Shown here: piece after piece, positions 17,555-26,818 of the stretch
Layout: each line of letters opens with the position of its first letter
Position numbering within the stretch: the stretch's first letter is position 1
Source of the DNA: Enterobacter pseudoroggenkampii
GTDB lineage: Bacteria; Pseudomonadota; Gammaproteobacteria; Enterobacterales; Enterobacteriaceae
Direction of reading: 5' to 3'
NCBI RefSeq assembly: GCF_026420145.1
Contig: NZ_JAPMLV010000009.1
Location: 48,996 to 112,995 of the forward strand
DNA: 64,000 nt
Translations under genes and position numbers: made by a program
Notes under the pieces: model-generated
The model's database searches: none
What the model was told of the DNA's origin: nothing
What the model saw: the letters and a program-made list of their open reading frames with translations, nothing else

Positions 17555-18335
17555 TCAGTAAATCAAGCGCCACTTTGGCTTTAACCCCCCATCCCGCAAT
17601 TTTAAGCGCCATTACGGAACGGGGCGTGCCGGATACTTTCCTGAAGAAATCTGGCCTGGTCCAGTACCACAGCCGTTGTGCTTCGGGTTTCAGCCTCAGG
17701 CCATACGCGCCGTAGACTTCGCTGAAGAGTGTGACAGCCTTATACGTCCCCAGCCCCTGCTGCCGGCTGAAGCCCAGAAATTCAGCGATCTCCATCGAGC
17801 CGTCAGCGAATATTCCCTCCGTCTGCTTATCACCGAGGAGGTTGTGCGCGGCTTCCCGTGAAATCGTGTTAAAGCCATTTACGACAATCACCGCGCCGGC
17901 CACCACGCCCACCGGCGTCATTGAGGACATCATGACGATCCCACCAAAGATGGCCGCACCGGCCACCACGACGTCGACCGCTGAAATGATGTAGCCCACA
18001 ATTTTGTTCTCGTCCCGGACAACCTTCACCTCAGCATAGAGTTTTGCATAGCCGGTTTTGAGCGATCGGGACTGCTCCAGCAGGCTGGTATTTTCAGCCC
18101 GTAAGGCCCGCAGACAGGCCATACAGTCATCATCCGTTTTCGCCCGGCGCGCGGCCTCAAATTGGGCCATGATGAATGCCCTGATCTCATCCACAAACTG
18201 AATCCGGATAAAACCATCCTGGAGATGCATAGCCGCCACCGTGTTGGCCGTATTCACCAGTTTCCGGGCCTCAAGGTTTATCATGGTTTCGGCCCAGGCA
18301 CGGGGATTCTGGCCGGGTAAAAGCAACGTGTCCAT
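17532..18335 (-). CDS. DUF4225-like membrane-associated protein
   Basis: A 267-residue protein with a helical N-terminal half and a central glycine-rich hydrophobic hairpin (YIISAVDVVVAGAAIFGGIVM, SMTPVGVVAGAVIVVNGFN), the layout I associate with DUF4225 proteins. The ATG at 18335 after AGCGAGG is chosen; the frame continues open upstream into GC-rich non-coding DNA. Function unknown. Such glycine-rich membrane hairpins occur in toxin-like effectors, and the tail-to-tail 107-residue membrane protein could be a partner, but this is speculation. Confidence 0.6.
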   Translation of the reverse strand: MDTLLLPGQNPRAWAETMINLEARKLVNTANTVAAMHLQDGFIRIQFVDEIRAFIMAQFEAARRAKTDDDCMACLRALRAENTSLLEQSRSLKTGYAKLYAEVKVVRDENKIVGYIISAVDVVVAGAAIFGGIVMMSSMTPVGVVAGAVIVVNGFNTISREAAHNLLGDKQTEGIFADGSMEIAEFLGFSRQQGLGTYKAVTLFSEVYGAYGLRLKPEAQRLWYWTRPDFFRKVSGTPRSVMALKIAGWGVKAKVALDLLTIEPSGK

Positions 18336-19222
18336 TTTATCGCCTCGCTTATATGTTTCTGAAAGCATATTCCCGAAACGAGTTTTGACAACAAAAAAAG
18401 GGCACGCTGCCCTGCAGAACTCACTAGGCCGCATCGCGGCATGGAGGCGCCAGCTGAGGCCAGACAGGGAGAGAAAGTCGACGGGCGCCGTGACCGGCGT
18501 AAGCCGCTGCGGTTTGAAAAGTTCTGCCTGTCCCATCCCTTACCCTGCAAAGCCATACCCGTTAACCGCCACGCCTGGTAGGATGTGCGCGGTCGGAGTT
18601 AGCACGTCGAGGCCAGAGGCCGCTGACGGGCTGTATCTCCGCGTTAGCGCCGTGAGGCGCTTACGAGCGTGTACAGCTGGCTTGCCGCGACGCTAACTGC
18701 AGCAGCTCTTACCTCTAGTTACAACATCCCTCTTAAAGCGAGGGTGTTCCGGCCCTTCGGGCCGGGGCGGCGTCGGTTTAGCAGGGGTCAGGTAAATATG
18801 CAGTGTCGGGTTCTGGCCAGGACGGGGCCCGGCGCCTGCGACGGGAGGTACTTTTGATTTCGTTCTGAGCGCGCGGCCGTGAGGCAGGTGCATGCGAAGG
18901 CATTTTACGTTATCCACAGAGTGGCCGAAGACAAAGATCTACTCTGGAATGTAATGAACAGAGAGATAAAAACGGTGAAGTAAGACTATTTTGCGGAATG
19001 TCTTTTATTCATTTCCGGGTTACTTCACTTATTCGTTTGCGAATTTCTGTGTAAAAAAAAGAGACGGTGGCCATTGCGGACCATAACGACCGGCAGAACG
19101 TCATGGTGACCGGAAGGAGAAAGGAGTAAAGGTTGAAAAATGAGCAGAATGGCCGAAAAAAACCAGCACGAAAAGCCCCGGTGAGGGGCCTGTAAACAGA
19201 AAAACTGTTGTTTCGTCTGTGA
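18336..19222. other. plasmid replication origin region with DnaA box
   Basis: This 0.9-kb stretch has no credible gene. A consensus DnaA box TTATCCACA lies at 18910-18918 and an AT-rich segment at 18950-19060 could be the melting region. A stable hairpin CCGGCCC-TTC-GGGCCGG is at 18749-18765. The position downstream of repA is where IncF-type plasmids place oriV and the CIS element. Confidence 0.65.
19171..19190 (-). terminator. terminator after repA
   Basis: On the minus strand GCCCC-TCACC-GGGGC is followed by TTTT, 33 bp beyond the repA stop. In related plasmids this termination event lies within the CIS element that directs RepA to the origin. Confidence 0.7.
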
Positions 19223-20236
19223 CTAGTCAGGTGGAGAAAGCGCCAGATCCAGCTGGTAAAGATGCTGGATGGCCAGAGCCTTCAGGCGCTCAGATGTGCA
19301 CCAGTACGCTTCGTCAGGCGGCAGGGTGCGGTAAATCCATTCAGACATTGCATGGAGTCGTTCATCTGCCGGCAGCTTAATCAGATTGTTGGCACGTTTA
19401 CGCTCCGCGCCTTTTTTCCGACGGTAAACGAGTGCCTCCCGGCGCTTACGGCCGGACCAGCATTTCCGCGCGGAATGGGGCTGAACATCATCATGTTCGC
19501 TCATCACCCCTTCCCGGATCAGCTGCTCACGCTCGGCGCTCTGGCGGAGCTTCTTTTCCTGCTCTTTAAACAGCTTGTCCATATCGACGCCCAGCATCTG
19601 AAATCCCACGGGGGTGATATAGACATACGTTGGCAGCCAGGAGCGGGATTCACGATCCCAGGTGCGTTCTTCCGCAAGGCCAAGAACGCCAAACCGTACC
19701 TGTTCCTCAATAAGCCGTGAAAGGCGTGACACCGTCACCTCCGTTTCCGGAATGACATTGCCTTTGGCGTCCTTTGCACTCAGCTCTTTTGCAAGACGGG
19801 AGATACACATGCCGACAGTATGCTTGCCGGCATCACAGAAGCTGATGAGCACTGGCCAGAGCGCATCGAGCAGGCGCTGACGTTCCGGACGGAAGCCATA
19901 TTTACGTCCCGCTTTACGGCGGCCGGCGACATAGAGAGGGTGACGAGAAACATGCATGCGCAGGCTGACCTGCCCGGTTTCATTGTCTTTTTTCACCAGG
20001 CGATTGTAGGCATAACCGAGCTGTCCGGAGAGCTTTTTATAATGCTCCGGGCGATACCAGGCCGGGTTCTCACATTTGGCTTTTGTGGAATGCTCACCGC
20101 GTTTGCGGCGGGTCAGTTTTTTGACCGGTGCAATGAGGAAATTACCCTGAGTGCCGGCATCGACATCCTGCCAGAAACGGGTTAGCTCATCTTTCGGTAG
20201 ATCTGACCAGTGAACAGAAATCTGATTGTCATTCAC
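19223..20236 (-). CDS. repA: RepA replication initiator (IncF/IncI/IncL-M superfamily)
   Basis: A 337-residue initiator with VHWSDLPKDELTRFWQDVD at the N terminus, a central winged-helix part (TEVTVSRLSRLIEEQVRFGVLGL) and a basic C-terminal region. This matches the IncFII_repA-type family, whose members act in cis on the downstream origin. The start is a GTG at 20236 behind ACAGG. That site lies in a CGGCC/GGCCG stem and next to a pseudoknot element, so translation should depend on the leader. Confidence 0.88.
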   Translation of the reverse strand: MNDNQISVHWSDLPKDELTRFWQDVDAGTQGNFLIAPVKKLTRRKRGEHSTKAKCENPAWYRPEHYKKLSGQLGYAYNRLVKKDNETGQVSLRMHVSRHPLYVAGRRKAGRKYGFRPERQRLLDALWPVLISFCDAGKHTVGMCISRLAKELSAKDAKGNVIPETEVTVSRLSRLIEEQVRFGVLGLAEERTWDRESRSWLPTYVYITPVGFQMLGVDMDKLFKEQEKKLRQSAEREQLIREGVMSEHDDVQPHSARKCWSGRKRREALVYRRKKGAERKRANNLIKLPADERLHAMSEWIYRTLPPDEAYWCTSERLKALAIQHLYQLDLALSPPD

Positions 20237-20251
20237 GGCGGCCTGTTCTTA

Positions 20252-20347
20252 TGGCGGCCGGGTGTTGTGTTATGTGGTGCATGCGTTATAATCCTTCACA
20301 GGCAACGCGCCTGCTTTTGGACCCCCTGATACCTGTGTCTTCCGCCA
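20252..20347 (-). promoter_or_regulatory. pseudoknot elements controlling repA translation
   Basis: In the repA mRNA leader a hairpin loop exposes TTGGCGG (complement 20342-20348), and CCGCCA just upstream of the repA ribosome site (complement 20252-20257) is exactly complementary. This is the long-range pseudoknot arrangement known from IncI1, IncB and IncL/M replicons, in which leader-peptide translation opens the repA site. Confidence 0.7.
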
Positions 20348-20379
20348 AGATGATGACAGTTATCGGGGGGTTTGTGCAT
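20296..20379 (-). CDS. repA leader peptide (27 residues)
   Basis: A short frame from ATG 20379 to TGA 20296 follows GGAG by 8 bases and crosses the TTGGCGG hairpin. It ends 59 bp before the repA GTG. Its role would be the RepY/RepB-type leader: ribosomes finishing here disrupt the stem that hides the repA start so the pseudoknot can form. The peptide sequence itself is probably unimportant. Confidence 0.6.
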   Translation of the reverse strand: MHKPPDNCHHLGGRHRYQGVQKQARCL

Positions 20380-20400
20380 TCAGGCTCCGGGAAATCCCGT
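20299..20400 (+). ncRNA. predicted antisense Inc RNA of the repA leader
   Basis: A rightward promoter TTGTGT (20265) - 16 bp - TATAAT (20287) would start an RNA near 20299 that is complementary to the leader-peptide and pseudoknot loop region. A CGGGA-AA-TCCCG hairpin near 20390 may end it. This is the expected position for the copy-number antisense RNA. The remaining DNA up to 20820 shows no gene. Confidence 0.55.
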
Positions 20401-20822
20401 TACCTGCTCCTGAACGTTTTAACGGACACGTCCTGTCCCTGTTTGTTTCCGGAAGTCCGCATTTCTTCCGTAAAACCATCTTTGTCTCCAACCTGCCTCA
20501 CCACAAAGCAGTCAAACCGTCAGTTTGAATTAGGTCACAAAAGTAATCTGAATCAACAATCTGTCCCACCACAAGACGATTGCTGACGCTCCAAATACTA
20601 CCTTCTCGTAAGTTAATTTTCCAGATGTTAGGCCAGATTACCATCCATCGGCGCGAGCATATTGTCCTTAAGATATTTTTAACCGACAGAGATCGCTGAA
20701 ATGTCAGGGCATTATGTGTAATCTGGGAAACCAGCCGAGAGAAGAGAAATCTGCGTTCAGGGCATTTAACTCAGGTCGTTACACTGTGATGCTTTCGGCT
20801 TATATCTACAGTGAAAAAATGT

Positions 20823-20878
20823 GTATAGCATTTGCTATACACTATTCCTGTGTTAAGCTTGTAAAGCAATTGCTATAC
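20823..20878 (+). promoter_or_regulatory. tandem GTATAGC palindromes, kacAT operator copy 1
   Basis: GTATAGCA-TT-TGCTATAC at 20823-20840 and GTAAAGCA-AT-TGCTATAC at 20861-20878 precede the antitoxin by 14 bp. The same pair is found before copy 2 at 45660-45715. Confidence 0.75.
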
Positions 20879-20891
20879 AAGAGGTGCAATG

Positions 20892-21631
<740 letters not shown>

Positions 21632-21840
21632 ATTCATTGGCAAGAAAGGGATGCGTATTACACTAAAGCATTGATATTAAAGAGTATAAACAATTGGTTT
21701 AACATAATCTTTGTTATGCGCACTAGAGTTGTAATGGCTCAATGCTAATGTCTATTTGTGGCTCATTGGAATGTCCAGGCTATCGTTTTCGAATCTGTAT
21801 ATCTGGTCAACCACTCACTTTTCCTGATGAGGAGTTTTCT

Positions 21841-22140
21841 ATGGCTATATATGACGCCGGGATGTTCACCGTGAAAGAAATCAACCGCCTCAAAATCCTT
21901 CAGGATGTCATAGAACGTAATTTACGACCCGCTCAGGCTGCGGAGATGCTCGGCATCACGCCACGTCATTGCAGCCGTCTGCTGAAACGTTATAGTCAGT
22001 CCGGGCCGCTTGGAATGAACAACCTGAGTCGCGGTTGCACTGGTAATCGCCTGTTGCCTGCGTCATTTACTGACCAAGCACTGAGTATCATACGAGAACG
22101 CTACCGCGATTTTGGCCCCACGCAGGCCCGGGAAAAGCTG
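21841..22140 (+). pseudogene. truncated ISNCY-type transposase
   Basis: From ATG 21841 the first 100 residues (MFTVKEINRLKILQDVIE, EMLGITPRHCSRLLKRY, SIIRERYRDFGPTQAREKL) match the helix-turn-helix N terminus of ISNCY-family transposases. The DDE catalytic domain is missing: the sequence switches abruptly at about 22140 to AT-rich DNA. This marks one edge of a foreign island. Confidence 0.8.
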
Positions 22141-22506
22141 GACTTGATTGTGAATATTTCATTCATCCCAAGAAATGAAGACAGTTACACTAAAGAATAC
22201 AATGCTATTTTTGATAAGTTTATTTATTCTGACTACGAAAAATATGTCAAGCTAAACGAGTCTTTGAATCAAAAGTATTTTGCATATGAAGGGAAAACAA
22301 GCAATTCGCTTATACCTTCAATGCAAAGTAAAAAAATACAAATAAGTCGAAAAATCATTCCTGGCATGAGTATGCAAGACTTTAACATTAAGTTCCGCCT
22401 AAAAATAGAGAGTTCTGAAAAATATAGAGACACTGTAATATTTTTTAGTTCTCAAAAAAATAAAGAAGTAAACACCATTCTTTCCAGTTCATTCAAATCA
22501 GATTGA
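22141..22506 (+). pseudogene. C-terminal fragment of an unrecognised AT-rich gene fused to the transposase remnant
   Basis: In frame with the transposase fragment, 121 further codons read through low-GC DNA (NISFIPRNEDSYTKEYNAIF, then Lys/Ser-rich) to a stop at 22506. Codon use and composition differ sharply from the preceding 300 bp. It is probably the 3' part of a host-island gene whose start was removed by the IS event. Family unknown. Confidence 0.5.
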
Positions 22507-22637
22507 TGAGCGCCATGACATTATGCTAATGAGGAATTCGATGTTTGCGACTCAAATGTTCAGAGTTTATTCAGTAAATAATTTTTGTTCCCAAAGGATT
22601 TTAGGCCGCCTTATACATATTGGCGGCCTAAAGTTAA

Positions 22638-23009
22638 TTATTTTGAGGATTTTTCTCCCGATAGATAACCCAATACCCCACTGATGATCGCTGTTATCAC
22701 AGGCATAAGCGAGGATGTGAACTCTTTGCCTGCCTGCGAGTTTATAATGTAAATGGCCCCGATGTATATAATTATTAAAGCAAGTATGCAAACCAATGCA
22801 GAAATCACAATTGTTTTATTGCGACTATCTCCACTTGCCTTAATTTGCGAAGGGCTTTTAGGTTTTAGTTCCTCAAGCCTTTTCTCAAGCATCTTTTCAA
22901 ATGCCATCCACGCGGCATCAATTTGTAACACAGATGAACTACCTGTGTTAATTTGAGGCCCCCCAAAAAGGGTACTAGATGATGAAGGTTTCTGCTGGGC
23001 TGCCATCAA
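22638..23009 (-). CDS. small membrane protein of unknown function
   Basis: A 123-residue protein: a Ser/Gln-rich N terminus, a helical segment (AAWMAFEKMLEKRLEELKPK), then two transmembrane helices (VISALVCILALIIIYIGAIY and LMPVITAIISGVLGYLSG) with a short Lys-rich tail. It overlaps the upstream gene by 4 bp (ATGA), so the two are translationally coupled. Not recognised. The pairing of a coupled soluble protein with a two-helix membrane protein is seen in several phage-defence and toxin pairs, but nothing here proves that role. Confidence 0.6.
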   Translation of the reverse strand: MMAAQQKPSSSSTLFGGPQINTGSSSVLQIDAAWMAFEKMLEKRLEELKPKSPSQIKASGDSRNKTIVISALVCILALIIIYIGAIYIINSQAGKEFTSSLMPVITAIISGVLGYLSGEKSSK

Positions 23010-23671
23010 TAGATCCCTCCTAAACTTTCAGGAGTCAACTCCTTTATCTTTTTCATTAAAATATCTGATATTAGTTCTTTTTTGAAAACTTCATCAGTTG
23101 GATTATTATTAATATCCTTCTGAATAAAAATAGCTTCAGCATCTACCCCTCTGGTATTGATTATAGCATTCCCAAATGAATAGATATGGTTGAAATCAAA
23201 CCCGAACTCCTGGTTTACCTTATTAAATCGGTAATTAAATTCATTTACTAAACCTAAATCTTTACGGGAGAGTTTTTTTGCAAGTGCTGTTGCAGGGTTT
23301 TTTTCAAGTTCAAAATAGTTTCCAACCATACCAATTCTATTAATTTCATAATTATTGGGTATATTTTTAACAATAAGTTTTAACTTCAATATAAAATCAC
23401 TCATTGCTTCATCTTCTTTGAATTTAGAATCAGCAACATTCATCGTGAAGTCAAATCTGTTCAGTGAAACATTCATTAAGTATGTGTCACTTGAATTAGT
23501 GGCAGTTACCCTTGGAATCTCAGGTGGGACCTCAGTAGGTAACGGTATTATTTGTGGCATACGGTCAAATAAGTTTCCTATCCCTTCATTTAAAAGATTA
23601 AAAAAAGTATCCGGCCTGACAATATGTTGATTAAAGAATACAACAAACTGATAGTTCATTACATGTATCAT
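23006..23671 (-). CDS. unrecognised 221-residue protein, partner of the membrane protein
   Basis: A 221-residue, AT-rich gene (MNYQFVVFFNQHIVRPDTFF, DTYLMNVSLNRFDFTMNV, RKDLGLVNEFNYRFNKV). It looks soluble, with alternating strands in the middle; no catalytic motif is evident. First gene of a two-gene leftward operon. ATG 23659 is an alternative start. Low GC and an IS-remnant flank indicate horizontal origin. The 22141-22506 fragment has similar composition and may have belonged to the same island. Confidence 0.55.
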   Translation of the reverse strand: MIHVMNYQFVVFFNQHIVRPDTFFNLLNEGIGNLFDRMPQIIPLPTEVPPEIPRVTATNSSDTYLMNVSLNRFDFTMNVADSKFKEDEAMSDFILKLKLIVKNIPNNYEINRIGMVGNYFELEKNPATALAKKLSRKDLGLVNEFNYRFNKVNQEFGFDFNHIYSFGNAIINTRGVDAEAIFIQKDINNNPTDEVFKKELISDILMKKIKELTPESLGGIY

Positions 23672-23898
23672 TTCTTAACCCTACTCATTTTCATTGCTAT
23701 GTATAAATTAACATTTTTAAATTATATATCAGTAATATACACATTTATAGCAGGAGGTTTGGCGGAAATCATCAATTATTCTACTTATTAAAATGTACCT
23801 TTGAAAAAGTAGACTCTCTGCAGTACGCTTTGGCATATACTATTCCCCGATTTTTCACGCAGCGCGCCGGACGCTTTCCGGCCCGGACGGAGCCCGAC

Positions 23899-24888
23899 AT
23901 GAGCCTGATGCCCGACGACGAACCTGAGCTGAGCCTGCCCGCAGCCGTCATGTCACCCGGTGAGGCGTTTTTGCCGGCGCTGGCCGGTGATAATGCTCCG
24001 GTCAGCCCGGCCCGGGCCTACCTGCTTTCCCTCAATTCCCCCCGCAGCCGGCAGACCATGGCCTCGTTCCTGAGCATTGTTTCCGGCATGCTCGGCGCCG
24101 CGTCCCTGGAGTCCTGCAACTGGGGCAGCCTGCGGCGCCATCACGTGATGGCCGTGACCGAGCTGCTGCGCGACACCGGCCGGGCCACCGCCACGGTCAA
24201 CACCTATCTTTCGGCACTGAAGGGCGTGGCGAAGGAAGCCTGGATGCTGAGGCTGATGGACGTCGAGAGCTTCCAGCACATCCGGGCGGTGCGTAACATG
24301 CGCGGCAGCCGACTTCCGCGCGGCCGGGCCCTGCCGCCGGATGAGATCCGCGGGCTCTTTGCTGCCTGCGAGGCCGATGATTCCAGTATCGGTTTCCGAG
24401 ATGCGGCGATGCTGGCAGTCATACTCGGCTGCGGCCTGCGCCGCTCGGAGGCCGTGGGGCTGGATTTGAGTGACGTTGTCACAGATGAGCGGGCGCTCAG
24501 GGTGCTGGGCAAGGGGAACAGGGAACGGCTGGCCTACATGCCGGCCGGCACCTGGCAGCGCCTCAGAATGTGGATCGGCGACGTGCGCGGGGAAAAAGAC
24601 GGGCCGCTGTTCACCCGTATCCGCCGCTTTGACACTTTGACCAGTGACCGCCTGACTGACCAGGCGGTGTACCATGTCCTGCAGGTCCGCCAGCGCCAGG
24701 CCGGGATTGCAAAATGCGCGCCGCACGATTTGAGGAGAACCTTTGCGACGGCCATGCTGGATAACGGTGAAGACCTGATTACCGTGAAGGATGCGATGGG
24801 CCACGCCAGCGTCACCACCACCCAGCAGTACGATCGCCGCGGCGAAGCGCGCCTTCGCACGGCCCGCGATCGCTTGGACCTGATCTGA
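23899..24888 (+). CDS. tyrosine recombinase/integrase
   Basis: A 329-residue recombinase with a core-binding N-terminal domain and a C-terminal catalytic domain. The catalytic set is visible: Arg in GCGLRRSEAV (about residue 181), His and Arg in PHDLRRTFA (about 275), His in GHASVTTTQ and the nucleophile Tyr in QQYDRR (about 309). The ATG at 23899 is preferred to an in-frame TTG at 23830. GC-rich, unlike the island before it. It likely acts on the perfect palindrome 22 bp downstream, as a plasmid resolvase or integron-like mobility enzyme. Confidence 0.88.
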   Translation: MSLMPDDEPELSLPAAVMSPGEAFLPALAGDNAPVSPARAYLLSLNSPRSRQTMASFLSIVSGMLGAASLESCNWGSLRRHHVMAVTELLRDTGRATATVNTYLSALKGVAKEAWMLRLMDVESFQHIRAVRNMRGSRLPRGRALPPDEIRGLFAACEADDSSIGFRDAAMLAVILGCGLRRSEAVGLDLSDVVTDERALRVLGKGNRERLAYMPAGTWQRLRMWIGDVRGEKDGPLFTRIRRFDTLTSDRLTDQAVYHVLQVRQRQAGIAKCAPHDLRRTFATAMLDNGEDLITVKDAMGHASVTTTQQYDRRGEARLRTARDRLDLI

Positions 24889-24910
24889 CACGGCACAGGA
24901 TATCTGGAGG

Positions 24911-24951
24911 TCATCATGTTAAGTTAATATCATATTAACTTAACATGATGA
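24911..24951. repeat. perfect 41-bp palindrome beside the recombinase gene
   Basis: Twenty-base arms (24911-24930 and 24932-24951) are exact reverse complements around a single C at 24931. The arm reads TCATCATGTTAAGTTAATAT. There is no GC-rich stem or T-run, so it is not a terminator. Its place just after the recombinase stop suggests a recombination or dimer-resolution site. Confidence 0.85.
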
Positions 24952-25199
24952 TATGCCGGACCCCGTCCGGGCTACAATGCCTGTGGCACCGCGGCAGGGT
25001 TTGCGATAAAGTGAGGCCGCCGACCATCCTGCTTTCCCTTCTGAAACGGGGGTGGTTTGGATCTGTGGATGGTCGGTGGTTTTCTGACACTGGCCAGATG
25101 CCGTTGTGGTTGTAGCTGCACCGCCGGAATGAAGACGTTCGGACAGTATTATATTCTTCCGTGTTTTCACTCGACCTTGCGCGAATGTCATGCCCGAAG
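24952..25199. other. intergenic stretch with inverted repeat
   Basis: No gene seen. CCGACCATCC (25020-25029) and GGATGGTCGG (25067-25076) form an exact 10-bp inverted repeat with a 37-bp spacer. Confidence 0.4.
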
Positions 25200-25877
25200 C
25201 TAATGTCCCTCATGCCCATTTTGGGATGATACAATCCTTTTTCCGCTGCTGGGATGGAACATTCCTTCAAGCACCAATACCTGAGCTTCTTCCAGCTCAC
25301 CAAGCGTCCCCCGGATGGGAGCCTGTGAGGCAATATGCAGCGACAAACTTTTGTCCGCGTCTTCACAGGCATCACTGACTTTTTTGAAGCGGGACAACAT
25401 GACTGCAAGCGTCATGTGTTGTGGAATAGTCAGCGTCTCAGGTGTTGTGCCGGAAAACTGTTTTGCATCATTAACTGTACTTTCGTATTGCGAATAGCAG
25501 CGGGCAATTTTCTGTGCAGTTTCACTTTCACTCTTTGCCAGCGAGAGCAGCAGGTCCTCGGAAAATGTGACATCCCGCGTACTTTGTTTTTCAAGATATT
25601 CGAGAGTAAGTTTCTCTGAGGTGACCTGTTTTTCAGGGTATTCAAACGCCATTTCCCTGTACGCGCGCAGCAGGCGATACGAAGAATTAGCATTTTCAGC
25701 ATAGCGCTTTAACTTATCCCCTATGGATTCCATGACCACCAGAGATACCTGCCTGTCGGTGTTTTGTGAGCGGAAATCAGCCTGAATGGTGAAGTACGCG
25801 GCCACACCTGAAATCACTAATGCCAAGAGTGAGAGGATATCAGACACTGTAATATTCAATTTGTGTAAAAATTTCAC
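25200..25877 (-). CDS. hypothetical single-pass membrane protein
   Basis: A 225-residue protein with one N-terminal transmembrane helix (DILSLLALVISGVAAYFTI) followed by a long, mainly helical soluble domain rich in Glu, Lys and Ser. Not recognised by family. The topology resembles membrane-anchored helical proteins of unknown role in plasmids. It ends in a poorly structured tail (SSGKRIVSSQNGHEGH) that may reflect a recombined 3' end. Confidence 0.6.
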   Translation of the reverse strand: MKFLHKLNITVSDILSLLALVISGVAAYFTIQADFRSQNTDRQVSLVVMESIGDKLKRYAENANSSYRLLRAYREMAFEYPEKQVTSEKLTLEYLEKQSTRDVTFSEDLLLSLAKSESETAQKIARCYSQYESTVNDAKQFSGTTPETLTIPQHMTLAVMLSRFKKVSDACEDADKSLSLHIASQAPIRGTLGELEEAQVLVLEGMFHPSSGKRIVSSQNGHEGH

Positions 25878-26149
25878 CTTAAGATCCTTTTATCAAAACT
25901 CACTTGACCGCCTGATGTTCATCACGCTTTTCCATTAATAGTCGCCCTGTTCCAGCAAACCTCTATAAAAACAGGCTTAATGTACTTCAAACTCCCCCTT
26001 GAAGATGTACCTGGCATCTGAGGGCAGTTTCTTAGTTTTGTCAAAATAGAACATCAGGCCTCTAATATCTCAACAGTTTTCTGGGTGCTCCCGGAAAAAG
26101 GGACAGGTGTAATCATCGCCCATCTAACGTACGGGCATTGTCCGGACGT

Positions 26150-26197
26150 TTGACAGATTCATTTTTAACCTGTATCTTTAAAACCGTACATTGTACG
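26150..26197 (+). promoter_or_regulatory. strong promoter with CGTACA-T-TGTACG palindrome
   Basis: TTGACA (26150) - 17 bp - TATCTT (26173) is close to consensus; the palindrome at 26185-26197 overlaps the expected start site. It probably drives the small frame at 26291 and the DUF1778-GNAT pair and is autoregulated. The gap 25878-26455 otherwise holds only the small frame. Confidence 0.6.
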
Positions 26198-26290
26198 TAC
26201 CAGAAACGTTAAATTTTAATTAAATTCATATTTATAATTAATTCAATGACTTGTATTAGAAAACGATCAATCTACTTAAGGAATCCAAAC

Positions 26291-26407
26291 ATGTCCTCAT
26301 ACACAATCCGTGCAAACATTTTGAATAGAGAGCTTTTTACAGATTTAGATGAATCCAAAATAAACCGGCCCGCAACATCTTTCTGCAGGCACCGAAGATA
26401 CTCATAA
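26291..26407 (+). CDS. 38-residue small frame upstream of the DUF1778-GNAT pair
   Basis: ATG at 26291 follows AAGGA with 8-base spacing and runs for 38 codons (MSSYTIRANILNRELFTDLD). It lies between a strong promoter and the antitoxin gene. A second strong site (AAGGAGG at 26413) follows it without a usable ATG. It may be a leader peptide or the shortened start of a lost gene. Confidence 0.4.
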   Translation: MSSYTIRANILNRELFTDLDESKINRPATSFCRHRRYS

Positions 26408-26455
26408 ACGTTAAGGAGGCTCACTACATTTTTATTTTTCTATAAGGTTTATATT

Positions 26456-26818
26456 ATGAGAAACAACCACTTACGTGGTGGTTCTGAAGGTTTGGCTTCG
26501 GCCACCGCGCTCAATGAAAAAGAAGTAGGTATTTTTCCTACTTCAGAAGTTAAAAATACACGCCTGGAGTTGAGAACAACTTCGGATTTCAAAGAAAAAG
26601 TACGTTCCGCTTCTTCCTTAATGGGAGTTGATATGAGTTCGTTTATTGTTTTGGCTGCCACTGAACTAGCACAGAAAACGCTTGAAAAACAACGCATGCG
26701 TTTGCTGACAGAGGAAGCGTGGAACAAACTGAACGCACTAATTGATGCGCCTGTCACGGACAAGGATGATGAGCTGGAGCGGCTAATGGTGGAGAAACGC
26801 CGCTATGTTACAAGGTAA
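26456..26818 (+). CDS. DUF1778-type antitoxin, third module
   Basis: A 120-residue protein whose middle part (TRLELRTTSDFKEKVRSAS, GVDMSSFIVLAATELAQ) is a DUF1778 ribbon-helix-helix domain and whose end (WNKLNALIDAPVTDKDDEL) resembles the neutralising tail of KacA/TacA antitoxins. It has an extra N-terminal extension of about 30 residues absent from KacA. It overlaps the following acetyltransferase by 14 bp, the usual layout for this toxin-antitoxin class. Confidence 0.85.
   Translation: MRNNHLRGGSEGLASATALNEKEVGIFPTSEVKNTRLELRTTSDFKEKVRSASSLMGVDMSSFIVLAATELAQKTLEKQRMRLLTEEAWNKLNALIDAPVTDKDDELERLMVEKRRYVTR

Noticed and set aside
23953..24891. Long antisense frame (312 codons) opposite the tyrosine recombinase
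   Set aside because: High GC content produces long opposite-strand frames; the recombinase strand carries all catalytic motifs and this frame has no ribosome site or family features.
24911..24951. Palindrome considered as protelomerase (linear plasmid telomere) site
   Set aside because: The neighbouring enzyme is an ordinary tyrosine recombinase in size and motifs, and no other linear-replicon feature is seen; the circular F-type backbone argues against it.
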